From a bacterium (GTDB taxonomy: Bacteria; RBG-13-66-14), in NCBI GenBank assembly GCA_035528375.1, contig DATKYS010000019.1:1-11938 (forward strand): a DNA stretch of 11,938 nucleotides, written 5' to 3'. Below are positions 1 through 6,164 of this stretch, one piece after another. The position numbers and the translations under genes are program-made. Position 1 is the first letter of the stretch, and each line of letters begins with the position of its first letter. The notes beneath the pieces were generated by a model, which saw only the letters and a program-made list of their open reading frames with translations, searched no databases and was not told the DNA's origin.

Positions 1-909
1 AACAGCGCCTTCCAATGTACCAACAGCATTATAGGCCCAGGGTAATATTCCCTTTTCTGTATCAATCATCTCAAGGAGCAATTCGCTTTCACCCCCAAAA
101 TTAATCGTACCTCGGCCATAAATAAAGCCGTCAATTCCATACATCTTACCTAATTCCTGTGCGGTTGCGCTTGAAATTAAACCGCTATCCTGCGTAAACC
201 GAATCTCCTCAAGTAACTTTGCGAGGTTTTCACGATCCACAACCTGCCAACCGTGACGAACCAGTTTGACTATCAACTTATCAATGACCTGCAATTCTTT
301 TTGTCTTGGTACGTTTCCCAAATCCCAAAAAGAGATTTTTCTGATTCCTTTCGAGGCAAGATAAGATTTTGTATCGTCCAAATCCTTTACGACTGCCGAG
401 ATGACACTGTCAAGACTCGTATTAAGGTAATCACCATAAACCGGAATCTCATAAGCCCATGCAATATAGGAGCGTTCAACATCAATGCCCTTCAAAATCA
501 AAGTCGAGTTTTTTTCTCCTGCTAATTCGTTATCGTAAAAGGTTCCGTACAGGAAGAGATCTATGCCGTACATTTCCCCAAGCCGCTTCATTGTATCCGG
601 ATCTACCAAACCTGAGCCGGTAAATTCGATTTCTTCGAGCAACTGCTGTAGACGAGTTCGGTCAACGACATCAAATTTTCTTTGCCTAACCAGGGATATT
701 TTAAGTCGGCTTAAAAAGTCATCCTCATTATATATTACCGAACCACTATTCCCGATATCCCAAATTGCAATTGTCGAATACTCTCTTGTGTCAAGCCTAT
801 CTCCCAAGTCTTTGGCAATATTTTCTGCAATCGCATCAAAATCAACTGCTAAGGCCTGAGAAAAACAAACCAGCAGCACCAACAAAGAAACACGGCGTGA
901 ATAACCCAC
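1..909 (-). CDS. Secreted protein with two tandem CsgG/FlgO-like domains (partial)
   Basis: The frame reads open from a GTG at 909-907 to the window edge (303 codons, C-terminus missing). GGAGGG lies just upstream of the GTG, with short spacing. Residues 1-21 form a Sec signal peptide (basic MGYSRR, a hydrophobic core, ending AQALA-like in SQALA). Two repeats about 143 residues apart follow. Each has a WD(I/L)GN strand (50-54 and 195-199), a VVDR motif (81-84 and 223-226), an LLEEI-FT segment (90-97 and 232-239), LG-MYGID (110-117 and 253-260) and a (L/I)YG turn (120-122 and 263-265). This pattern is typical of the CsgG/FlgO/TolB-N-like fold, often found in periplasmic or outer-membrane proteins. 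There is no lipobox cysteine, so it is probably soluble in the periplasm. The gene is visibly AT-rich with AT-ending codons, unlike all its neighbours, which suggests transfer or a compositional island. The family call is by motif only; the function is unknown. Confidence 0.72.
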   Translation of the reverse strand, partial: MGYSRRVSLLVLLVCFSQALAVDFDAIAENIAKDLGDRLDTREYSTIAIWDIGNSGSVIYNEDDFLSRLKISLVRQRKFDVVDRTRLQQLLEEIEFTGSGLVDPDTMKRLGEMYGIDLFLYGTFYDNELAGEKNSTLILKGIDVERSYIAWAYEIPVYGDYLNTSLDSVISAVVKDLDDTKSYLASKGIRKISFWDLGNVPRQKELQVIDKLIVKLVRHGWQVVDRENLAKLLEEIRFTQDSGLISSATAQELGKMYGIDGFIYGRGTINFGGESELLLEMIDTEKGILPWAYNAVGTLEGAV

Positions 910-936
910 TTTCCCTCCAAGTTAGCGAATAGAGGG

Positions 937-966
937 ATTCAAGCACAAGGCTGAGTTAGCTGTCAA
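937..966 (-). promoter_or_regulatory. Possible sigma70-type promoter of the CsgG-like gene
   Basis: On the minus strand, TTGACA (966-961) is followed after 18 bases by TTGAAT (942-937), a perfect -35 box with a 4/6 -10 box. Initiation would give a leader of roughly 20 bases before the GTG at 909. It starts 6 bases past the stop of the upstream barrel gene. No clear terminator separates the two genes, so read-through is also possible. Confidence 0.35.
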
Positions 967-971
967 GCTTA

Positions 972-1994
972 CTACAGCATCCAGCCGATTGTGACCCGCC
1001 AGGATTGGCCCAGCTCGGGGCGTCCAAACCCCACGGCGAAGTCCGCGCCCAGGCCGCCGAGGGTGAAGCCCACCCCGGCGCGCAGGTCGTCCTCCCCGTG
1101 ATACCCGACCCGCAGGGCCGCCACGCCGCCGATGGTGTACTCCGCCGCCGCGGACCAGCGCCAGTCGTCGGAGAAGTCCGCCATTCCCCCCACCGCGACT
1201 ACCAGCCCCTCCCAGGTGAACGCGAGGGCGCCCCGCACCCGGCGCTGACCCAGGCTCCGCACGTCGTAAAGCTGGATGTTGGGCTGGATGAAGTTCTCGC
1301 ACGTGACCGCCGCGTACAGCCACCGCCAGACGATGGGCACCGCGAAGCCCAGGTCCATCCCGAAACCCTGATCCCCCGCCCCGGCCACCTCCCGGGCGAA
1401 GACGCGAAAGTTTAGGCCCAGGTAGTAGCCCGGCCGGTACTCGGGCGCCTGGCTCACCCAATCCTCCGGCTCCTCGTAGGTCTCCACGTACTCCTCGACC
1501 TCGCCGGTGTCCTCCTCTTCCTCCTCCTCGGTGAAACTTATGTCCTCGGGGAGGATGACCTTCGTCCCCAATCCGATGGACCAGCCGATGTTTATCGCCG
1601 TGGCCGTGTCGTGGTAGTCCTGACCCGTGGGGCGGCCGGTCTCGTCGTAGCCGGGAATGGCCCCGGCGTCGGAGCGGTCCACGTCGAGGACGAGCGTCCC
1701 CAGGCGCAGTAGGCCGGTGATGGGGTAGGTCAAATCCAGGGATTGGCGGTTGACCTCGGGAATCGCGGCAAAGGGCATGGCGTAGGTCGCCCCGATGCTC
1801 ACCCCCGCGGTGTAGTCGGCGAGCAGAGGGTTGGCGCCGGGGAGGTAGGAGGGCTGCCCGGGGACGGCGACGGCCGCCTCGCCGAAGACGTACTCCCGCG
1901 CGCCGTAGGCCTCGCTGAAATCGCCCAGGGGGTCCGTCCCCCCGGCGGCGAGCGTCAGGACGGGCAGGCAGAGGATGAAGAGGAGTTTACGCAT
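972..1994 (-). CDS. PorV/PorQ-like outer-membrane beta-barrel protein
   Basis: A 340-residue protein with a signal peptide at 1-17 (MRKLLF, hydrophobic core, LAA). The segment at 31-59, beginning GAREYVFGEAAVAV and ending ANPLLA, resembles the N-terminal hallmark of PorV/PorQ/UPF0164 barrels (GAR-lGmGgA-vAv...NPAgLa). Alternating hydrophobic strands run to the end, for example 212-232 and 256-340, and the last strand closes with WRVTIGWML, an aromatic C-terminal end typical of barrels. A strongly acidic stretch at 156-178 (15 of 23 residues Asp or Glu, including six consecutive Glu) interrupts the barrel and is probably a loop. The ATG lies 9 bases after the stop of the preceding gene, so the two are probably co-transcribed, although the ribosome site is weak. 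Family members act in outer-membrane transport or in type IX secretion shuttling; the exact role here is unknown. Confidence 0.6.
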   Translation of the reverse strand: MRKLLFILCLPVLTLAAGGTDPLGDFSEAYGAREYVFGEAAVAVPGQPSYLPGANPLLADYTAGVSIGATYAMPFAAIPEVNRQSLDLTYPITGLLRLGTLVLDVDRSDAGAIPGYDETGRPTGQDYHDTATAINIGWSIGLGTKVILPEDISFTEEEEEEDTGEVEEYVETYEEPEDWVSQAPEYRPGYYLGLNFRVFAREVAGAGDQGFGMDLGFAVPIVWRWLYAAVTCENFIQPNIQLYDVRSLGQRRVRGALAFTWEGLVVAVGGMADFSDDWRWSAAAEYTIGGVAALRVGYHGEDDLRAGVGFTLGGLGADFAVGFGRPELGQSWRVTIGWML

Positions 1995-2003
1995 CCGTTT
2001 TTA

Positions 2004-2813
2004 TCATCCGAAGAGGACCCGCGCCCGCCAGGCGGCCAGGCGGATGGTGGCGGCGTCCAGGTACCCCAGCGCCCACCAGCGCCCCTCCCGGTGCCGCACC
2101 GCGTTCAGGGTCAACGCGCCCCAGCCGAGCCCGAAGACGGCGAGGTCGGTCAGCCACTCGTCCTTGCGGTCCAGTTGGTTCGGCTTCTGTGTGTCGGCCT
2201 CGGACGACGGGTTGAGCACCCTGTAGTATCCGTGACGGAACAGGAAGGCATGGGCGCTCTCATGGGCCAGAATCGAGCCGACGGCCAGCGGGTCGTCCCG
2301 GAAGGCCTCCGCGATATAAATCTGCTGCGGCTCGGGGAGCTCGGGCACGCCGGTCATCGGCGGCCGCTCGGTCACCCGCACCAGCCCCGGGACCTCGAGC
2401 CAATCGCTGAACTCGACCGGCACCGGATCCTCGCCCGTCCAGGCGGCCAGAACCTCCTGGAATCGAGTCGGGTCCCCGTGGACCAGGAAATCCCGGTAGA
2501 GCGTCTCGACGTCCAGCGGACCTTTCGCGGCGTCCCCGCGGACGTAGCGCAGGACGAAGTCCACCTCGTCCAGCAGGGCGGGGTCCACGCCGGTCGGCTC
2601 CTCCACGGGCTCCAGGCTGTTCAGGAGAAAAACCCGGACCAGGAGGTCCCGCTTTTTTCCCCAAAATCCCTTCCTGCCGGCACCCCTCAGGCGGACGGTT
2701 CCCCCGCTCTCGAATCCCCCGGGGAGCGGAAAGCGGAGGCGAACCCCCTTAGTATTCAGCTCCACCGCGTCCCCGCGGGCGGCCGCCGCCGGGGAGACGA
2801 AGACGTACTCCAT
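2004..2813 (-). CDS. DnaJ-C-terminal-like domain joined to a HExxH metallopeptidase-like domain
   Basis: A 269-residue protein without a signal peptide or membrane segment, so probably cytoplasmic. Residues 4-65 resemble the C-terminal substrate-binding beta domain of DnaJ/Hsp40: VSPAAAARG, then a PLPGGFESGGTVRLRGAG stretch (30-46) and a (G)DL-V-V-like RDLLVRV (55-61). No J domain and no zinc fingers are present. A central part (66-160) is unrecognised. At 184-188 is HESAH inside SILAHESAHAFLFRHG, a zincin-type HExxH helix. DEWLTDLAVFGLG at 218-230 could supply a third metal ligand (E219 or D223). The ATG directly abuts the TAG of accA, and GAGGA inside the accA tail serves as ribosome site, so translation is probably coupled to accA. 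The peptidase activity and the DnaJ homology are both inferences from motifs. Confidence 0.6.
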   Translation of the reverse strand: MEYVFVSPAAAARGDAVELNTKGVRLRFPLPGGFESGGTVRLRGAGRKGFWGKKRDLLVRVFLLNSLEPVEEPTGVDPALLDEVDFVLRYVRGDAAKGPLDVETLYRDFLVHGDPTRFQEVLAAWTGEDPVPVEFSDWLEVPGLVRVTERPPMTGVPELPEPQQIYIAEAFRDDPLAVGSILAHESAHAFLFRHGYYRVLNPSSEADTQKPNQLDRKDEWLTDLAVFGLGWGALTLNAVRHREGRWWALGYLDAATIRLAAWRARVLFG

Positions 2814-3773
2814 CTAATCCTCGGCGTACTCCCCCATGACCCGGAATTTGTCGTAACGCTTCTGGAGCAGCTCGTCCACGGGGAGCTTGGTGAGCTCGGC
2901 CAGGTCGGCGACGAGGACCTCCTTGACGATCTGGGCCGTCTCGTCCACGCCGTTGTGCGCCCCACCCAGGGGCTCGGGCAGGACGCGGTCCACCACGCCG
3001 AGGTCCACCAGGTGCCTGCCCGAGACGCGGAGCGCCTGGGCGGCTTCCTGGGCCTGGGCCTGGTCGCGCCAGAGAATCGCCGCGCACCCCTCGGGGCTGA
3101 TGACCGAGTAGTAGCTGTTCTCGAGCATGTACACCCGGTCGCCCACGCCGATGCCCAGGGCGCCGCCGGAGCCGCCCTCGCCGATGACCACGATTATTAT
3201 CGGCACCCGCAGGGTGAACATGTCCCGGATGTTGCGGGCGATGGCCTCGGAGATGCCGCGCTCCTCGGAGCCGATGCCGGGGTAGGCGCCGGTGGTGTCG
3301 AGGAAGGAGATGAGGGGAAGGCCGAAGCGGTCGGCCAGGTCCATGATCCGCCGCGCCTTGCGGAAGCCCTCGGGGTGGGGCATGCCGAAGTTCCTTTGTA
3401 GCTTCTCCTTGGTGGAGCGCCCCTTCTGGTGGCCGATGAGCGCCACCGGTCGCCCCTCCAGCCGCCCCACGCCGGTCACCATGGCGTGGTCGTCGGCGAA
3501 GTTCCTGTCCCCGTGGAGCTCCACCCAGTCGGTCAGGATGCGCTGCACGTAGTCCAGGGTGTAGGGGCGCTGGGGGTGTCGCGCCACCTGGACCCGCTGC
3601 CAGATGGTCAGGTTCGCGTAAATCTGCTCCTTGAGCTTTTCCAGCTTGGAGGAGAGGGTTTCTATCTCGTCGGCGAAGCCCACGGGGCCTTCGGCGTCGA
3701 GCTTCTTCAGCTCCTCGATGCGTCTGGTGAGGTCGAAGATCGGCTGTTCAAAGGCGAGCTGGGCGAACTCCAT
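2814..3773 (-). CDS. accA: Acetyl-CoA carboxylase carboxyltransferase subunit alpha
   Basis: A 319-residue protein, the same length as E. coli AccA and collinear with it. It forms the alpha half of the carboxyltransferase (alpha2beta2 with AccD), which moves the carboxyl group from biotinylated BCCP to acetyl-CoA to give malonyl-CoA, the first committed step of fatty-acid synthesis in the cytoplasm. Visible family blocks are RHPQRPYTLDYV (65-76), GDRNFADD (88-95), IGHQKGR (113-119), RNFGMPHPEG (127-136), DTTGAYPG (159-166), EERGISEAIARN (170-181), the glycine-rich oxyanion block GEGGSGGALGIGVGD (198-212) and SVISPEGCAAILW (223-235), then PEPLGGAH (266-273). E. coli has DTPGAYPG, so Thr161 is a small difference. 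The ATG at 3773 is preceded by GGAGGA. It is the first gene of its cluster; no convincing promoter was found in the spacer. Confidence 0.97.
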   Translation of the reverse strand: MEFAQLAFEQPIFDLTRRIEELKKLDAEGPVGFADEIETLSSKLEKLKEQIYANLTIWQRVQVARHPQRPYTLDYVQRILTDWVELHGDRNFADDHAMVTGVGRLEGRPVALIGHQKGRSTKEKLQRNFGMPHPEGFRKARRIMDLADRFGLPLISFLDTTGAYPGIGSEERGISEAIARNIRDMFTLRVPIIIVVIGEGGSGGALGIGVGDRVYMLENSYYSVISPEGCAAILWRDQAQAQEAAQALRVSGRHLVDLGVVDRVLPEPLGGAHNGVDETAQIVKEVLVADLAELTKLPVDELLQKRYDKFRVMGEYAED

Positions 3774-3899
3774 GCGTTCCTCCGCACAAAAAAGTCGAGC
3801 CCGACGGCGTTCAACCCGTCATTCTTTCGTTCACGGTCGTGGAGGTGGACTGACGGGCGACCATCATCCCGGTTCCCGCGCACCAACCGGCTCCCCGCT

Positions 3900-3916
3900 G
3901 ACGACCGGCCCCCTTG
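3900..3916 (+). repeat. Degenerate repeat, copy 1 (GACGACCGGCCCCCTTG)
   Basis: This 17-base string recurs exactly at 4050-4066, and a variant with substitutions occurs at 3964-3980. On the minus strand each copy is followed by further loosely shared GC-rich sequence (GCCGG and GG-CGGT blocks), so the real unit may be about 45 bases. Confidence 0.6.
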
Positions 3917-3963
3917 ACTACGGCTCCCGCGCTCCGACGTGAACACCGGCCCGTTCCCGGCTG

Positions 3964-3980
3964 GACGACCGGTCCCTTTT
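3964..3980 (+). repeat. Degenerate repeat, copy 2 (GACGACCGGTCCCTTTT)
   Basis: A variant of the copies at 3900 and 4050, sharing the first nine bases and differing by C/T changes plus the last base. The variant creates a GACCGGTC palindrome at its centre. It lies 64 bases after copy 1. Confidence 0.5.
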
Positions 3981-4049
3981 CGTTGGACGATGCCCCACCC
4001 TGTGACGGGACACCCCGTTGCGACCGACCAATTCCAGCCTGAGCGGCCG

Positions 4050-4066
4050 GACGACCGGCCCCCTTG
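4050..4066 (+). repeat. Degenerate repeat, copy 3 (identical to copy 1)
   Basis: Exact 17-base match to 3900-3916, exactly 150 bases downstream. The unequal spacing of the three copies (64 and 86 bases) and the variation between them argue against a CRISPR array. Confidence 0.6.
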
Positions 4067-4181
4067 CTCGGGAGGGGCGGATGGGCTACTATGGGGGCAA
4101 CCCTAGCACGACGGGGGGGAAGTGTCAAGAAGCGGCGTGTCGGTGCTCGTCCGTATCGCACTGTTATAAAAAGGTTTAGCC

Positions 4182-4547
4182 ATGAAGCCGCTCCGAACCC
4201 TCTCGGCCCTCCTACTCCTGGCCCTTGTCGTCGGGGGCTGCAACCCCGCCCGGATGGAGGACCTCATCGCCGACCTGGAGGGGACGTGGCACGGAGTTAC
4301 CCTACTCGGCATGACGTTGGATCTGAGGATATCCCAGAACGGCTCCACCATCGGCAACTACGGCTCCTACTACTTCACCGGCCAGGCCTCACTCTACGGG
4401 ACGCAGTTCGAGCTGACCTCCATAGATATAGACATGTCGGGCCAGTACACCGCCGAAAGCGAACGCCTGGATGGATACCTCTACGATTATCGGGACCCCG
4501 ATGTGCCCGTCGAGGACCAATTCACCGTCTTCCGGGTGAAGGAATAG
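4182..4547 (+). CDS. Small lipoprotein, unknown function
   Basis: A 121-residue protein. Residues 1-20 are a lipoprotein signal: MKPLR, a leucine/alanine/valine core, and lipobox VGGC with the cysteine at 20. After a short linker the mature part is about 100 residues, starting with LEGTWHG, a phrase common at the first strand of small lipocalin-like or META-like beta barrels. It continues with alternating polar and hydrophobic strands rich in Tyr, Gly and Ser (NYGSYYFTGQ, LDGYLYDYRD). No catalytic motif is visible. It stands alone: divergent from accA, convergent with the lytic transglycosylase gene, and closed 20 bases after its TAG by a strong terminator. The ribosome site before the ATG is weak (AAGG). 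The lipobox is clear; the barrel idea is inference. Confidence 0.72.
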   Translation: MKPLRTLSALLLLALVVGGCNPARMEDLIADLEGTWHGVTLLGMTLDLRISQNGSTIGNYGSYYFTGQASLYGTQFELTSIDIDMSGQYTAESERLDGYLYDYRDPDVPVEDQFTVFRVKE

Positions 4548-4567
4548 CTCCGGCTGAAAAAACGAGA

Positions 4568-4588
4568 GGCCCCGAAGGGGCCCTTTTT
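4568..4588 (+). terminator. Intrinsic terminator of the small lipoprotein gene
   Basis: Perfect 6-bp stem GGCCCC/GGGGCC with a GAA loop, then C and five T residues, 20 bases after the TAG at 4545-4547. Read leftward, the same stem is followed after a few bases by a T6 run, so it may also act as a backup stop for the convergent operon. Confidence 0.88.
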
Positions 4589-4630
4589 GAATCCATCATC
4601 CGGGAGCCAGGCGCCGACGCGCCGATGGTC

Positions 4631-4663
4631 AAAAAACGACGGCCCTCAAACGGTCAGGGCGTC
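4631..4663 (-). terminator. Intrinsic terminator of the leftward pfkA-to-SLT cluster
   Basis: On the minus strand GACGCCCT (4663-4656) pairs with AGGGCCGTC (4646-4638) with one bulged C. The loop is about 9 bases, and G plus six T residues (4636-4631) follow. The 5' arm lies in the last codons and stop of the transglycosylase gene, so the stop codon sits at the edge of the loop. Confidence 0.65.
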
Positions 4664-5289
4664 GGAGGGACGTTGGTGATGGTCCCGTCGGGGGCGATGT
4701 ACACGGGAGCCGAGGACGCGCCGCCGGTCATCTCCACCTTCCCCTCGCCCGCCCCGCCGTAGCGGCGGAAATTTTCTAAAACCAGGGCCACGTAGCGCTG
4801 GGTCTCGGGGTAGGGCGGCACAGCGCCGTAGTACTCCACGGACCGGGGTCCCGCGTTGTAGGCGGCCAGGGCGAGGCGCAGGTCGCCGTCGAAGCGCTCG
4901 AGCATCGCGCGCAGGTATCGGCAGCCGCCGTCCACGTTGGCCGTGGGGTCCCAGGGGTCCGTGACGCCCAGCTCCCGGGCGGTGGCGGGCATGAGCTGCA
5001 TCAGGCCCATGGCGCCCGAGCCGGAGACGGCCCTCGGGTAAAAGGCGCTCTCCACCTTCACCACCGCCTTGACCAGGGCGGTCTCCAGACCGTAGCGCCC
5101 GGCGGCGGACGCGATCAGGGGGGCGAAGTTCTCTTCGTTGGAGGCGGAGGCGGCCAGCGCCTCGGGGGTAGGCACGTAGAGTCGGGGATGAGCGGGGACG
5201 TTGGTGATGACGCCGTCGCGGATGACCACCTCGTCGGCCCGGGCGGTCAGGAGGAAAAGGAGGGTCAACGCGAAGGTCCGCCTGAGCAT
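4654..5289 (-). CDS. Periplasmic lytic transglycosylase (SLT/GH23 family)
   Basis: A 211-residue protein that would cleave the MurNAc-GlcNAc bond of peptidoglycan to yield 1,6-anhydro ends. The ATG at 5289 was chosen because GGGGTGA lies just upstream and the protein then begins with a signal peptide (MLRRTFALTLLFLLTARA); a longer upstream frame overlaps the preceding gene and lacks signal character. The SLT domain (about 54-178) shows the catalytic glutamate in VKVES (E80), then GAMGLMQLMPATA (92-104), AAYNAGPRSV (142-151) and PETQRYV (161-167). Just after the signal, and again at the C-terminus, is a DG-ITNVP motif (25-32 and 201-208), resembling the DUF4124-like segment often found beside SLT domains. 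The gene is last in the cluster, 26 bases after the LytR_C gene, and its end overlaps a terminator. Confidence 0.92.
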   Translation of the reverse strand: MLRRTFALTLLFLLTARADEVVIRDGVITNVPAHPRLYVPTPEALAASASNEENFAPLIASAAGRYGLETALVKAVVKVESAFYPRAVSGSGAMGLMQLMPATARELGVTDPWDPTANVDGGCRYLRAMLERFDGDLRLALAAYNAGPRSVEYYGAVPPYPETQRYVALVLENFRRYGGAGEGKVEMTGGASSAPVYIAPDGTITNVPPTP

Positions 5290-5315
5290 CGCTTCACCCC
5301 GCGGCGGCCGGCGGC

Positions 5316-6107
5316 CTACCCGCCGCCGAGGACCACCTGCAGATCGTAGGGTATCCCGGTCACCGAACCGGGCAGGCCGAGGGCCTTCTTCAGGGCCAGG
5401 GCGTACTCGAGCTTGTCCGGCGTGCAGGAGATGGTGGTGCGCTCGCAATCGAAGGTGCTGTTGTTGCGGAAATCCACGACGGTCAGCCCGAACCCCTCGA
5501 GCTTTTTCGCCGTGCGGGAGGCCATGCCGGCGATGCCGCTGCCGTTGAGCACCTCGGCGGTCAGCCCGGACGCCCCTTCGGGCAGCGCGCCGGTGTCGGG
5601 CGCCGCGGCGAGAACACCCTCGATGTCCAGGCCCAGGACGAGGGTGATGTCCACCCGACGCGGGGCGCCGAATCCGAGCAGGTCGGACAGACGTTCGGCG
5701 AAGGACCGCAGCTCCTCGCTCTCGCCGTTGTAGTAGACGACGTTGACGTTCCCGGAGCCCAGAACGGCAATGGGCACGGCGCCGTACTCGGTCTGACCGA
5801 GCTGGGAAAGCTGGTACTCAACGTCTTTGAGCCTCTCGGCGTCCCCCGGCGTGTGCCAGACCTCCACCGAATAGCGCCTCGGGAGGACGATTTCGTCGGG
5901 CGGCTCGTTACCCTCGGGCAGCTCGTTGACCGTGGCGATTTCGCCGTCGTGCGTCTCGCCGTCCGGCGCATTCTCCTCCGTCTCCCAGGGTCGCCAGAGG
6001 ACGAGCACCACGACGACCGCCAGCACGCAGACCACCACGACGGCTATCGTTCGGCGCTTCTGCTTGCGCCGCCGGGACTTCATCATCTCGACCCGACCCT
6101 CGATCAC
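5316..6107 (-). CDS. Membrane-anchored LytR_C domain protein
   Basis: A 263-residue protein with a highly basic N-terminus (KSRRRKQKRR, 10-19), one TM helix (about 21-38) and an acidic, proline-containing linker (42-75); the rest should be outside the cytoplasm. Residues 182-260 match the LytR_C domain (PF13399 type): AEVLNGSGIAGMASRTAKKL (184-203), a GFGLTVVDF strand and the closing YDLQVVLG. Residues 80-162 look like a diverged second copy ending in VDITLVLGLD. No LCP catalytic domain is present, so it is not itself a wall-teichoic-acid-type ligase. The start is GTG at 6107 with GGGGGAT upstream; the ATG pair at residues 8 and 9 is an alternative. It sits between a propeller lipoprotein and a lytic transglycosylase, supporting an envelope role. 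The exact function is unknown. Confidence 0.75.
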   Translation of the reverse strand: MIEGRVEMMKSRRRKQKRRTIAVVVVCVLAVVVVLVLWRPWETEENAPDGETHDGEIATVNELPEGNEPPDEIVLPRRYSVEVWHTPGDAERLKDVEYQLSQLGQTEYGAVPIAVLGSGNVNVVYYNGESEELRSFAERLSDLLGFGAPRRVDITLVLGLDIEGVLAAAPDTGALPEGASGLTAEVLNGSGIAGMASRTAKKLEGFGLTVVDFRNNSTFDCERTTISCTPDKLEYALALKKALGLPGSVTGIPYDLQVVLGGG

Positions 6108-6164
6108 GTCATCCCCCGCAGCCCGTGAATGGTGGACCGGCCCGCGGCCGACCCGAATCAGTCC

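Larger units (their letters stand above)
3774..4181. other. Divergent intergenic region between accA and the small lipoprotein gene
   Basis: About 408 bases with no credible gene. It should hold the promoters for accA (leftward) and the lipoprotein gene (rightward). No good -35/-10 pair is visible for accA. Rightward there is only an AT-rich TTATAAAAAGG close to the ATG. The region is dominated by a family of degenerate GC-rich repeats built on GACGACCGG, listed separately, plus a minor hairpin (ACGGG/CCCGT, 4005-4018). Confidence 0.5.

Noticed and set aside
253-859. Two plus-strand frames in the AT-rich left part
   Set aside because: They are opposite the minus-strand gene, which has a signal peptide and duplicated domain motifs across the whole stretch.
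1743-3401. Long open frame on the plus strand (about 552 codons)
   Set aside because: It lies antisense to the barrel, DnaJ-C/HExxH and accA genes. Its product is low-complexity Gly/Arg/Pro/Val-rich with no motif; high GC makes such antisense frames long.
3900-4066. CRISPR array
   Set aside because: Only three 17-base copies with unequal spacing (64 and 86 bases), one of them diverged, and no cas genes nearby.
3811-4161. Minus-strand frame through the accA upstream spacer
   Set aside because: Its Gly/Arg-rich product simply reflects the GC-rich repeats; there is no ribosome site or conserved motif.
5290-5448. N-terminal extension of the lytic transglycosylase
   Set aside because: The extra 53 residues overlap the LytR_C gene and are Arg/Pro-rich; the ATG at 5289 has a ribosome site and a proper signal peptide.
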